Of a stretch of 64,000 nucleotides of DNA, positions 7,582-15,228 are shown in pieces. Below the pieces are notes generated by a model. That model saw nothing but the letters and a program-made list of their open reading frames with translations. It was not told the DNA's origin and did not search any database. How positions within the stretch are numbered: position 1 is the first letter of the stretch; every line of letters begins with the position of its first letter. The translations under genes and the position numbers were made by a program. This stretch comes from an uncultured Clostridia bacterium (lineage in GTDB: Bacteria; Bacillota; Clostridia; Christensenellales; CAG-314), in contig CANOTO010000005.1 in assembly GCA_947570215.1 (NCBI GenBank), forward strand, positions 62,001 to 126,000. The letters are read 5' to 3'.

Positions 7582-8822
7582 AGATATATATCAAGTCGGG
7601 TAACGGCGGAGACGGCTCCGCCAGCCTGCATACGGAGAAATACGTGCCCAACGGCGGACCGGACGGCGGAGACGGCGGCAAGGGCGGAGACGTAATATTT
7701 GTAGCTACGCATTCGGAAAATACGCTCAACGCCTTTCATTACCAAAAGCATTTTCGCGCGGGTAACGGCGAAAACGGCGGCAGAAAGAATTGTTACGGTA
7801 AGAAGGGTACCGATATCGAAGTAAAGGTTCCCGTCGGCACTGTTATCAAGAGCGTAGACGGCGACGTAATTGCCGATATGTTCGCCGACGGTCAGCGCGA
7901 AGTCGTATTGGTCGGCGGCAAGGGCGGCCGCGGTAATCATCACTTTGCAACGTCTCGCCGTCAATCGCCATCCTTTGCGGAATTGGGAGTTAAAACGCTG
8001 GAGTACGAAGTCGTATTGGAGCTTAAAACCATCGCCGACGTAGGACTGGTGGGGTTTCCCAATGTCGGCAAGAGTACGCTGCTGTCCGTAGTATCCGACG
8101 CAAAACCGAAAATTGCCAATTATCATTTTACTACGCTGTCGCCCAACTTGGGCGTTGTATGCTTTCGCGACGAAACCTTCGTTATTGCGGATATTCCGGG
8201 ATTGATCGAAGGAGCAAGCGAAGGTCTTGGGCTCGGACACAGTTTTTTGCGGCATATCGAACGTACTCGGCTGCTCGTACACGTTCTGGATATGTCCGGA
8301 AGCGAAGGACGCGACCCCGTTGCGGATTTCGCTGCAATCAACAACGAGATATTCGGCTACGACGCGTCTCTGCGCAGCCTGCCTATGATTGTCGTCGCCA
8401 ATAAGATGGATATGCCTCAAGCGGATGAAAATCTTGTACGTTTCAAGTCGGAATACGGTAAATATACCGTTATACCTATGACGACAATTATTCACGAAGG
8501 GGTTAACGAGTTTATTGCCGCCGTTGCGGACGCGCTTAAAACCGCGCCTGCGGCGCAGCCGATGCAATTCGAGCCATACAGGCTGCAAAAGGAAGAAGAC
8601 GGAAGCTTCGAAGTGGTAAAGCTGGACGCAAACGTTTACGAAGTTGTCGGAAGTCTTGTTGACGAGCTGTCCCGCAAGGTAGACCTTGACGATTACGACA
8701 GCTTCCGCTATTTCCAAAAGGTAATCAAGACTCGCGGTGTTGAAACGGCGTTAAAACAATCTGGAGCCAAGGACGGCGATACAGTAATTATCGGAGAAAT
8801 CGAGTTCGAGCTTATCTTGTAG
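7563..8822 (+). CDS. obg: Obg GTPase, ribosome assembly and stress
   Basis: The ATG at 7563 (AAGGAAGG RBS just upstream) gives 419 aa beginning MFIDKVKIYIKSGNGGDG, the classic glycine-rich Obg fold (about 1-158). The G domain follows: G1 GFPNVGKST near residues 165-173, G3 DIPGLIEG, G4 NKMD. An OCT-type C-terminal domain ends the protein. Obg is an essential GTPase that binds the 50S subunit. The start overlaps the end of the GltD-like gene. The upstream in-frame extension to 7455 lies inside that gene and is not supported. Confidence 0.96.
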   Translation: MFIDKVKIYIKSGNGGDGSASLHTEKYVPNGGPDGGDGGKGGDVIFVATHSENTLNAFHYQKHFRAGNGENGGRKNCYGKKGTDIEVKVPVGTVIKSVDGDVIADMFADGQREVVLVGGKGGRGNHHFATSRRQSPSFAELGVKTLEYEVVLELKTIADVGLVGFPNVGKSTLLSVVSDAKPKIANYHFTTLSPNLGVVCFRDETFVIADIPGLIEGASEGLGLGHSFLRHIERTRLLVHVLDMSGSEGRDPVADFAAINNEIFGYDASLRSLPMIVVANKMDMPQADENLVRFKSEYGKYTVIPMTTIIHEGVNEFIAAVADALKTAPAAQPMQFEPYRLQKEEDGSFEVVKLDANVYEVVGSLVDELSRKVDLDDYDSFRYFQKVIKTRGVETALKQSGAKDGDTVIIGEIEFELIL

Positions 8823-8874
8823 TTTGCCGAAATCGTATTCTTCGAAACGTCGCGTGACAAAGCAACCGCATTTT

Positions 8875-8937
8875 AATGCCGTTTCGACCGACAACGCTGT
8901 AAGACGTTCGATCGTAGAAATCTATCGCGACGGCATT
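8875..8937 (+). other. Inverted repeat in the yhbY leader
   Basis: AATGCCGT (8875-8882) pairs with ACGGCATT (8930-8937) across a 47-base loop that itself contains short complementary runs. Located in the obg-yhbY gap, ending 38 bases before the yhbY start; possible leader structure, significance unclear. Confidence 0.3.
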
Positions 8938-8975
8938 TTGCAAAATATCGGCATTTGCCGAAAAAGGAAAAAATT

Positions 8976-9269
8976 ATGATTACTACAAAGCAAAGAAGCA
9001 AACTCAAAGCGCTTGCAAACGCGCTTCGTCCGTCCGTTACAGTCGGCAAGGAAGAACTGACGGAAAACGTATTGAATGAAATAGCCACGGCGCTGTACCA
9101 TTACGAGTTGGTCAAGGTCGCGTCGTTGCAAAGCTGCACGCTGTCTGCAAAGGACATGTGCCGCGAAGTATGCGAAAGACTCGGCTGCGAGCCCGTATTA
9201 TGCGTAGGCAATCGCTTCGTGGTGTACAAAAGAAGCGACAAGGAAAATATCGAACATATCGAATTCTAA
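8976..9269 (+). CDS. yhbY: YhbY-type CRM-domain RNA-binding protein
   Basis: 97 aa from the ATG at 8976 (AAAGGAAA RBS). It matches the CRM/YhbY fold: N-terminal KQRSKLKALANALRPSVTVGK, a central helix (VLNEIATALYHYELVKV), and the C-terminal CVGNRFVVYKRS strand. The family associates with pre-50S ribosomes. Downstream of obg, which is a frequent functional context. The earlier in-frame start (8955) has no RBS. Confidence 0.9.
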   Translation: MITTKQRSKLKALANALRPSVTVGKEELTENVLNEIATALYHYELVKVASLQSCTLSAKDMCREVCERLGCEPVLCVGNRFVVYKRSDKENIEHIEF

Positions 9270-9287
9270 CGCCATAAGGGGGATTTT

Positions 9288-9389
9288 ATGAAAAACAAAG
9301 AATGTATCGCTATGATACTGGCCGGCGGTCAAGGCAGCCGTTTGGGCGTTCTAACCCGTAACATAGCCAAGCCTGCGGTACAGTTCGGC
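9288..9389 (+). pseudogene. glgC: glgC fragment (ADP-glucose pyrophosphorylase N-terminus only)
   Basis: With a good RBS (AAGGGGG) the ATG at 9288 opens the first 34 residues of GlgC, including the nucleotide-binding [12 protein letters not shown] and the following KPAV segment. The frame then runs seven residues into unrelated sequence and stops at 9405-9407. The remaining ~350 residues of GlgC are absent, and the DNA continues directly into a GlgD-like piece in a different frame. Confidence 0.85.
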
Positions 9390-9390
9390 C

Positions 9391-9585
9391 AAGGACTTGC
9401 TAATTAACCTGTTGGAAAACTGTATGCTTCACGGTAAAAAACGCTTTGTCAAGGATATCGTCGAGAAGAACGTCGGCAAGCTTAATATTTACGGCTATTG
9501 CTTCGACGGTTTTTTGCGAACAATCAAGGATATCGACAGCTATTATACGGTAAGCATGGAGTTGTTCGAGTTCGACAAGAGAAAA
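9391..9585 (+). pseudogene. glgD: glgD-like internal fragment
   Basis: Frame 1 from 9391 encodes about 65 residues (LLINLLENC ... FVKDIV ... LNIYGYCFDGF ... DIDSYYTVSMEL) that resemble the region of GlgD or GlgC around the conserved YGYxFxGY and SYYxxNMxL segments, with no start of its own and neither the N-terminal catalytic part nor the C-terminal beta-helix. It is the middle remnant of the same collapsed locus. GlgD is a better match than GlgC by the tyrosine-rich motif, but the assignment rests on recall of the families. Confidence 0.7.
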
Positions 9586-9593
9586 CACTATCG

Positions 9594-9630
9594 CGCCCTG
9601 CATAAGGTTTACGCAGTCGCCCTGCATAAG
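9594..9630 (+). repeat. 13-bp direct repeat at a deletion junction
   Basis: CGCCCTGCATAAG occurs at 9594-9606 and again at 9618-9630, exactly in the short stretch between the GlgD-like and GlgA-like fragments. Confidence 0.7.
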
Positions 9631-9641
9631 TCTGTCCTGCG

Positions 9642-10091
9642 GGTGAAAAGCGTTACGAAGATACGTTCCGCTACTATGCGTCCCGCTATCCCGATAAGAT
9701 CAGCGCTAATATCACCTTTAACAACGCGTTAGCCCACAGGATATACGCCGCATGCGATCTGTTTTTGATGCCGAGCGACTTCGAACCGTGCGGCTTGTCT
9801 CAGATTATTTCGTTAAAGTACGGCGCGCTTCCGCTCGTGCGCGAAACGGGCGGGCTTAAAGATACGGTATTCAGCTACAACGACCAAACGCGTCAGGGTA
9901 ACGGCTTTTCCTTTACCAACAGCAACGCCGACGACCTGTGGTACACCCTGTGCCGCGCAATGTCCGTCTACTACGACCGCCGCGCCGAGTGGGACGCGAT
10001 AGTGGCGGCGGCTATGAAGTGCGATTACAGCTGGAAGAAATCCGCCGACAAGTATACGGATCTATACAATACGTTGACGCAATCCAATTAA
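9642..10091 (+). pseudogene. glgA: glgA fragment (glycogen synthase C-terminus)
   Basis: Frame 3 from 9642 encodes the C-terminal ~150 residues of glycogen synthase: GEKRYEDTFRYYASRYP, NNALAHRIYAACDLFLMPS, the GT5 FEPCGLSQ motif with its catalytic Glu region, and the ETGGLKDTV loop. An in-frame stop at 9627-9629 precedes it and no ATG or RBS is suitable, so the N-terminal GT-B half (~320 residues) is missing. It could be translated only from the TTG at 9765. Together with the glgC and glgD pieces this is a non-functional glycogen locus. Confidence 0.88.
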
Positions 10092-10112
10092 GCGCGCGCA
10101 GTTTGACAGCCT

Positions 10113-10625
10113 ATGAAAATTTGCGTTTTTGCCGATATTCACGGCAGTATCGACGGAATGAAATCCGTTGTGAAAATAACCGAGCTCGAACGTCCGAACA
10201 AGGTGGTAATTTGCGGCGATCTGTTCGGCCCTCGCGACACGCAGAAAATTGTAGATTGCGTTTCGCAGATAGACGCCGTAACCTATCTCGTTCGCGGCAA
10301 TAACGACCGCGCCGCCGAAGTCGCGCTGCTTCCATGCGGTATGGACGACTACGCAATAATGTATCACTTCGGTCGTTCGCTGTTTTTTACCCACGGACAC
10401 GTATACAACAAATACCGCGTACCGCCCGTTTTGCATGAAAACGACGTTTTGATATACGGGCATACCCATTGTGCGCTGCTGCAAAGGTTTAACGGCTTGT
10501 ATATCGCCAATGTCGGCTCCGTATCACGTCCGCGCGACGGCGAGCCGAGTTATTTGACTTTGGAAGATAACGGCATAATACTCAAACGCTTAAACGGCGA
10601 ACCGATAAGCGAATTGCCGTGGTAA
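10113..10625 (+). CDS. yfcE: YfcE-type metallophosphoesterase
   Basis: 170 aa, calcineurin-like fold with all metal-binding motifs in order: DIHGS (residue ~8), GDLFG (~35), GNND (~62), FFTHGHVY (~92) and GHTH (~110-113). The family hydrolyses phosphodiesters, the natural substrate being unclear. It lies 21 bases after the glgA remnant and was perhaps co-transcribed with the former glycogen operon. No strong SD is visible before the ATG. Confidence 0.88.
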   Translation: MKICVFADIHGSIDGMKSVVKITELERPNKVVICGDLFGPRDTQKIVDCVSQIDAVTYLVRGNNDRAAEVALLPCGMDDYAIMYHFGRSLFFTHGHVYNKYRVPPVLHENDVLIYGHTHCALLQRFNGLYIANVGSVSRPRDGEPSYLTLEDNGIILKRLNGEPISELPW

Positions 10626-10686
10626 ATCGCTTGACTAAACGTCGGACGGCATTTATAATTAAATCAAATAAAAAATAAACAAATAT

Positions 10687-10730
10687 TGCAAACGCTGCCG
10701 AGTGTTTGCAAGCGCGTAGGCGTTTTATTC
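10687..10730 (+). terminator. Weak terminator or attenuator-like element after yfcE
   Basis: Two mutually exclusive pairings are visible: TGCAAAC 10687-10693 with GTTTGCA 10704-10710, or AAACGC 10690-10695 with GCGTTT 10720-10725 followed by TTATTC. The T-tract is short. Confidence 0.4.
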
Positions 10731-10802
10731 GTATCGTTAGGTCTTTGAAGATACGGGTAGAGCGCTTTTATTTTTTGTCGTTCCACACGCGTGCGTAATA
10801 CT

Positions 10803-10823
10803 TGCCGTTGAAAACCTACGGCA
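10803..10823 (+). promoter_or_regulatory. Hairpin in the pnuC leader
   Basis: TGCCGT 10803-10808 pairs with ACGGCA 10818-10823, 87 bases before pnuC. No T-tract follows. It could be part of a metabolite-sensing leader; I could not match a known riboswitch. Confidence 0.3.
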
Positions 10824-10909
10824 GGATATTCTTGTTTTTATGCCGCTTGGGTCAATGCGTCTGCCCGCGCGGATCAATCTATGTAAAAGCAGTCTTTTCG
10901 GAGTATACT

Positions 10910-11641
10910 ATGAAAAACTTTATTAAATCTATCAAGCCTATGGAGTGGGTAATATGGAGTGTCAGCGTAGCGGCTATTACTGTATGCTTTTTCGTATTTC
11001 GCAATACTCGGTACCATTACTTAATAGGCGCGCTTATCGGCGTAACGTCCCTTGTATTCGTTTCCAAGGGCAATCCCGCAGGACAGGGTTTGACGGTCGT
11101 TTTCAGCGTGTTCTACGGAGTTATATCCTATTCTTGCAGATACTACGGCGAAATGATAACCTACCTTGCTATGACAGCTCCGATGGCTGTGGTTGCGCTC
11201 GTATCGTGGCTGCGTAATCCTTACAAAGGCGACAAAAACGAAGTGGAAGTCAACTCTCTGTCCGTCAAGGAGTGGTGCTTGTTCGCGGCGTTGTCCGTAG
11301 CGGTAACGGTTGCTTTTTATTTCATATTGCGTGCGCTTAATACCGCTAACCTAATTGTAAGCACAGCGTCGGTATTTACGTCCTTTGCCGCTTCTTATCT
11401 CACAGCGCGCCGCAACCGTTTTTATGCCGTGGGGTACGCTGTAAACGACGTAGTGCTGATAGTTATGTGGATATTGCAAACGGTTTCCGACTTGACTTAT
11501 CTTCCTATGATAGTGTGTTTTACTGCGTTTTTGGTTTTAGATGTTTACGGCTTCGTTAACTGGTCGCGTATGCTTCGCAGACAGAAAGCGGCGTTGCGGG
11601 AAAGTGAGCGTAATATCGATGGTGATAATGACTTTGATTAA
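10910..11641 (+). CDS. pnuC: PnuC-family vitamin transporter
   Basis: 243 aa from the ATG at 10910 (GGAG RBS at 10900). Seven hydrophobic segments are visible, with the family's SWLRNPYKGDKNEVEV loop around residues 98-113 and the final NWSRM region after the last helix. PnuC proteins import nicotinamide riboside or a related pyridine or thiamine-like vitamin by facilitated diffusion after which an intracellular kinase traps it. The substrate cannot be read from this sequence. The 284-base leader contains hairpins (see 10687 and 10803-10823) and may be regulatory. Confidence 0.82.
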   Translation: MKNFIKSIKPMEWVIWSVSVAAITVCFFVFRNTRYHYLIGALIGVTSLVFVSKGNPAGQGLTVVFSVFYGVISYSCRYYGEMITYLAMTAPMAVVALVSWLRNPYKGDKNEVEVNSLSVKEWCLFAALSVAVTVAFYFILRALNTANLIVSTASVFTSFAASYLTARRNRFYAVGYAVNDVVLIVMWILQTVSDLTYLPMIVCFTAFLVLDVYGFVNWSRMLRRQKAALRESERNIDGDNDFD

Positions 11642-11730
11642 TCTAAAAAAAAAACAGCGGCTTGAAAGCGCACTTCCCACAGGGAATTAAAAAACTAAAT
11701 TATTAAGAGTTATACTTTCAAGCAAGGACA

Positions 11731-11766
11731 AAAGCTCTCGAACGATATGTTCGAGAGCTTTTTACT
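11731..11766. terminator. Bidirectional terminator between pnuC and the GNAT gene
   Basis: Perfect 13-bp stem (11731-11743 with 11749-11761), T-rich to the right and A-rich to the left. A further 9-bp inverted repeat (11660-11668 with 11715-11723) lies just upstream. Confidence 0.85.
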
Positions 11767-11795
11767 ACAAACCTTTTAGAAAGATAAATTGAAAT

Positions 11796-12266
11796 TTACC
11801 GTTCTAATCTATAATATTTGAAACCGTATTCTTCTCTGATAAACTTAAATCCAACTTTTTCAAGCACGTGTTGACTACGAGTATTTTTTATAATCGTATC
11901 AGCATTTACAGCAACCATATTCAACACTTCAAAGGCATATTGTATTGCCAACTGCTCTGCACGTGTGCCATATCCTTTACCTTTCACTGTATCATTTTGC
12001 AAATGGATGCTCAATGTACACTCCCGACTTGTTTGATTTATGTCTTTTAATTGCAACTCTCCAATCGGTTTTCCACTTTTCATTATTGCAAACAGAATGC
12101 GAGATGGATTTTGTTTTGTTTCAAAATATTTATTTACGGCGTTTTCATCATATTTGTATGCTGTAAACAAACTCATATCCATATAAATCGAAGGGTCGTT
12201 TCCCCAATCTCTGTATAACTGATGACAAAGCTCCCTTGTCATTATACGGAGAGAAATTTCGTCCAT
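11796..12266 (-). CDS. GNAT-family N-acetyltransferase
   Basis: Start set at 12266 because GAGGTG lies six bases upstream; the longer frame to 12320 has no RBS. The 156-aa product has the GNAT layout: beta strands with GKPIGELQL around residue 68, the acetyl-CoA loop region GKGYGTRAEQLAIQYAF (a Q/RxxGxG/A variant) around 97-113, and N-T-R-S-x-x-VLEKVGF near 129-141. It is of the RimJ/RimL type that acetylates amino groups of proteins or small molecules. Base composition is more AT-rich than its neighbours, hinting at later acquisition. Confidence 0.85.
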   Translation of the reverse strand: MDEISLRIMTRELCHQLYRDWGNDPSIYMDMSLFTAYKYDENAVNKYFETKQNPSRILFAIMKSGKPIGELQLKDINQTSRECTLSIHLQNDTVKGKGYGTRAEQLAIQYAFEVLNMVAVNADTIIKNTRSQHVLEKVGFKFIREEYGFKYYRLER

Positions 12267-12439
12267 ATACACCTCTAAATTACTGTTTATAATCGCAAGC
12301 GATTGCTTCGTAGCGTACAATTATTATATCACGAAAAATGAAAGAACGCAAACCATTGAATTTTTCGGGAAATATAAAACATATCTATATCTCACTAAGC
12401 TACGAGTAGCATAATTCGTACACAAAAAAAGCAGAGAAA

Positions 12440-12462
12440 AGGCACAGCTTAACGCTATGCCT
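12440..12462 (-). terminator. Terminator after the XRE regulator
   Basis: AGGCAxAGC (12440-12448) pairs with GCTxTGCCT (12454-12462); on the minus strand TTTTCTCTGCTTTTTTT follows. Confidence 0.6.
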
Positions 12463-12529
12463 AAACCTTTTTATTTGCGTTTTATTATATTCCCTATGGG
12501 AATTACGGTAATGCCAAGCTGCGGTTTTG

Positions 12530-12730
12530 TTAATTATCGGTAAAAAATTCGTCGTACGTTATTTCAAAATATTTGACGAGAGCAACGATATAGCTTGCTT
12601 TCGGTTCGTTGACGTTCCGCTCCCAGTAATCGATAGCCTTTTGACTTACGCCGATTTCCTTGGCTAATTGCGCTTGCGACAGGCCTTTTTCCAATCTCAT
12701 TTCTTTTATTTGTTTTCCTAAGTTTATCAT
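12530..12730 (-). CDS. XRE-family transcriptional regulator, small
   Basis: From the ATG at 12730 the product is 66 aa, almost entirely one helix-turn-helix domain: LGKQIKEMRLEKGLSQAQLAKEIGVSQKAIDYWERNVNEP, plus a final helix. No SD is present at this ATG, while a TATAAT on the minus strand ends only six bases upstream, so the mRNA may be leaderless. A TTG start at 12760 would add ten residues. It faces the unknown gene at 12821, and the shared 90-base region contains palindromes that are likely its operators. Confidence 0.8.
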   Translation of the reverse strand: MINLGKQIKEMRLEKGLSQAQLAKEIGVSQKAIDYWERNVNEPKASYIVALVKYFEITYDEFFTDN

Positions 12731-12763
12731 AAGCAGATTATAGAATTTTTCTTCTTGCAAAAC

Positions 12764-12792
12764 TTGACAAAGAAGAAAACTTCTTGTATTCT
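12764..12792 (+). promoter_or_regulatory. Promoter with embedded palindromic operator
   Basis: TTGACA (12764-12769), exactly 17 bases, TATTCT (12787-12792). The spacer is itself a palindrome, AAGAAG-AAAA-CTTCTT (12770-12785), and TTCTTCTTG (12749-12757 region) repeats half of it upstream. This is where a repressor would block the promoter; the adjacent XRE protein is the obvious candidate. Confidence 0.7.
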
Positions 12793-12820
12793 TTTAACAG
12801 AAGAATAAGGGGTTGATAAA

Positions 12821-13096
12821 ATGCAAAATATAAGTTTATCTGCCGACGAACGTAGAACTGTTTCGCAGTACATGCTTAAATTATCGATGGCGTATAGATA
12901 TAACAGGAAAGTTACGCTGTTAAAATGGAGCTGTATTATAATAAAAAACGAATTGAATACAGAGTTAATAAGGAAAGGCTTAAAGTATTTCAAAAAATTA
13001 CGGCTCGAGCTGTCGGAAGACAAGCGTAGCGCCGCTTGCAGTCTGGCGCAGTTGTTGGATGCGGTTATCGAGTTTTTTCAAAATACAACAGTATAA
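12821..13096 (+). CDS. Small unknown protein divergent from the XRE regulator
   Basis: 91 aa, not recognised. It is mostly helical and basic in the middle (YRYNRKVTLLKW), with a Cys-containing C-terminal helix (SAACSLAQLLDAVIEFF). AAGGGG lies nine bases before the ATG and a strong promoter stands directly upstream, so it is probably expressed. It shares a control region with the XRE gene, so it may be its regulated target or a partner, as in small regulator-plus-effector pairs. No toxin fold can be claimed from the sequence. Confidence 0.6.
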   Translation: MQNISLSADERRTVSQYMLKLSMAYRYNRKVTLLKWSCIIIKNELNTELIRKGLKYFKKLRLELSEDKRSAACSLAQLLDAVIEFFQNTTV

Positions 13097-13110
13097 ATTA
13101 GTTAAATATT

Positions 13111-13140
13111 AACGCAGTTTGAATAGATCCAAACTGCGTT
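13111..13140. terminator. Bidirectional terminator before typA
   Basis: AACGCAGTTTG (13111-13121) pairs with CAAACTGCGTT (13130-13140). It serves both converging genes. Confidence 0.85.
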
Positions 13141-13161
13141 TCGAGTATAATTCCGTCAGTG

Positions 13162-14985
13162 TTATTTCTTATTGTTTCTTGCCCATATACGCATACGTTC
13201 GGAGTGGTCAAGTATCGCTTTGCGCAGTCGGATAGAAGCGGGCGTAACTTCCACAAGCTCGTCGTCGGCAATAAATTCCAAGCATTGTTCAAGGCTCAAT
13301 ACGGTAGGCGGTGTCAGCTTCAAAGCTTCGTCGCTGCCGCTTGCGCGGTTGTTGGTTAAGTGCTTGGTTTTGCATACGTTTACCGTAATGTCGTCTTCGC
13401 GGCTGTTTTCGCCTACTACCATTCCGGAATATACAGGCAAGCCCACCCCTACGAACAGGCGACATCTTTCCTGCGCGTTAAACAGCCCGTAAGCGGTGGT
13501 AACGCCGTCTTCGAATGCCACCAAGCTTCCGCGCGTACGCTCGGCGACTTCGCCCTTGTACGGCTCGTAGCTGTCCAATACGCTGCTCATCACACCGAAG
13601 CCCTTTGTATCCGTCAACAGCTCGCTGCGGTAGCCGAACAGCGCGCGGGACGGAATCTTGAATTCCAGTTTCGTTCCTCCTTGGCTGTCGGGAGACATAT
13701 TTATAAGCTCAGCTTTTCTTGCGCCCAGCTTGTTCATAACGCTGCCCACGTAATTGTCGGGGACTTCTACTACAAGATATTCTATCGGTTCGCATTTTAC
13801 CCCGTTTATTTCTTTGAAAATAACCTTCGGGCGCGAAACCTGGAACTCGTAGCCTTCGCGGCGCATTTCTTCGATAAGGATAGACAAGTGCAGCTCGCCC
13901 CTGCCGTACACTTTGAAGCAATCTGCCGAGTCCGTTTCTTCCACTCGCATAGATACGTTTGTTTCAACTTCTTTGAACAAGCGCGCTCTTATATGGCGGC
14001 TGGTTACGTATTTGCCTTCCTTGCCTGCAAACGGACTGTTGTTTACCATAAACAGCATACTAACCGTCGGTTCGTCTATGTTTACGAAGGGCAGCGGTTC
14101 TACGCAGTCTACCGAGCATACGGTGTCGCCTATGTTCATATCGGTAATGCCGTTTACCGCAACTATATCGCCCATAGTGCCTTCGGCGCATTCTACGCGT
14201 TTTAACCCTTCGAATTGGTACAAGCGCGTAACCTTCGCCGAATTGTATACGTTGTCCTTGTGGCAAATCATTACCTGCTGTCCGCTGGTGATTTTTCCGC
14301 GGTTAACCTTGCCTATGCCTATGCGCCCCACATATTCGTCGTAGTCTATGTTGCATATCAGCAACTGCAAGCCGTTGTCCGTTTCGCCGCGCGGCGCGGG
14401 GATTTCCGTAAGTATCGCGTCCAACAGCGGAGCCATATTGCTTGATTGCGTATCGAGACTTGTCGAAGCCCAGCCCTGTTTTGCCGAAGCGTAAATAATC
14501 TTAAAGTCGAACTGGTCGTCATTGGCGTTAAGCTCCATAAACAGTTCCATAATTTGTTCTTGAAGGTCGTGCTCGTCAAATTCGCCCTTGTCCACCTTGT
14601 TTACTACCACAAGCACCTTTTTGCCAAGCCCCAACGCTTTTTTCAGCACGTATCTGGTTTGCGGCATACAGCCTTCTATCGCGTCTACAAGCAGCAATAC
14701 GCCGTCTACCATCGAAAGTATACGTTCCACTTCTCCGCCGAAGTCGGCGTGTCCCGGGGTGTCTATGATGTTTATTTTAGTTCCCTTGTAGTGTACCGCG
14801 GTGTTTTTTGCAAGAATGGTAATGCCGCGTTCGCGCTCTATGTCGTTATTGTCCATTACGCGTTCGGCGACTACTTCGTTCGCGCGGAACACCCCGTTTT
14901 GTTTTAACAGCTGGTCCACAAGCGTGGTCTTGCCGTGGTCTACGTGGGCAATTATGGCTATGTTTCTTACGTCTGTTCTCTGCAT
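13162..14985 (-). CDS. typA: TypA/BipA translational GTPase
   Basis: 607 aa, the family length. It begins [22 protein letters not shown] (G1), has RERGITI (G2), [12 protein letters not shown] (G3) and NKVDKGEF (G4), then the beta barrel, two alpha/beta domains similar to EF-G domains III and V, and the BipA-specific C-terminal region with [17 protein letters not shown]. It is a ribosome-associated GTPase that helps 50S assembly and adaptation to stress or cold. AAGGAG lies ten bases upstream of the ATG. The gene stands alone between two terminators and its own promoter. Confidence 0.96.
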   Translation of the reverse strand: MQRTDVRNIAIIAHVDHGKTTLVDQLLKQNGVFRANEVVAERVMDNNDIERERGITILAKNTAVHYKGTKINIIDTPGHADFGGEVERILSMVDGVLLLVDAIEGCMPQTRYVLKKALGLGKKVLVVVNKVDKGEFDEHDLQEQIMELFMELNANDDQFDFKIIYASAKQGWASTSLDTQSSNMAPLLDAILTEIPAPRGETDNGLQLLICNIDYDEYVGRIGIGKVNRGKITSGQQVMICHKDNVYNSAKVTRLYQFEGLKRVECAEGTMGDIVAVNGITDMNIGDTVCSVDCVEPLPFVNIDEPTVSMLFMVNNSPFAGKEGKYVTSRHIRARLFKEVETNVSMRVEETDSADCFKVYGRGELHLSILIEEMRREGYEFQVSRPKVIFKEINGVKCEPIEYLVVEVPDNYVGSVMNKLGARKAELINMSPDSQGGTKLEFKIPSRALFGYRSELLTDTKGFGVMSSVLDSYEPYKGEVAERTRGSLVAFEDGVTTAYGLFNAQERCRLFVGVGLPVYSGMVVGENSREDDITVNVCKTKHLTNNRASGSDEALKLTPPTVLSLEQCLEFIADDELVEVTPASIRLRKAILDHSERMRIWARNNKK

Positions 14986-15055
14986 TATATCATATCTCCT
15001 TGACAGGCTCGTATCCGCAAATTTAATTGTTAGTGCAATTGTGCATAACTTACAA

Positions 15056-15084
15056 ATTATACAACTATCCTAAACGGTAGTCAA
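15056..15084 (-). promoter_or_regulatory. Promoter of typA
   Basis: On the minus strand TTGACT (15084-15079), 17 bases, TATAAT (15061-15056), about 70 bases before the typA ATG. Confidence 0.75.
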
Positions 15085-15180
15085 ATATATGTTAAATAAA
15101 AGTGATTATTTTTACACCTTTTACCGTACGCATTCATATACTACTCTGTATCCATACCGAGCAAAACAAACGGCTGCAAA

Positions 15181-15205
15181 CGCCGCGCGCACTGTATGCG
15201 CGGCG
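15181..15205 (+). promoter_or_regulatory. GC-only hairpin in the glmS leader
   Basis: CGCCGCGC (15181-15188) pairs perfectly with GCGCGGCG (15198-15205), nine-base loop, ending ten bases before the RBS. No U-tract follows, and no glmS ribozyme core can be found, so any control would be of another kind. Confidence 0.45.
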
Positions 15206-15228
15206 CGGATACGTAAGGAGAAAGGCTA

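Noticed and set aside
7380..8717. 445-codon minus-strand frame opposite obg
   Set aside because: Shadow of obg and the GltD-like gene: no RBS, no family, biased by GC-skewed codons of the real genes.
13360..14205. 281-codon plus-strand frame opposite typA
   Set aside because: Shadow of typA; no start site or family.
15000..15228. glmS ribozyme upstream of glmS
   Set aside because: None of the conserved core elements found by eye; only a GC hairpin present.
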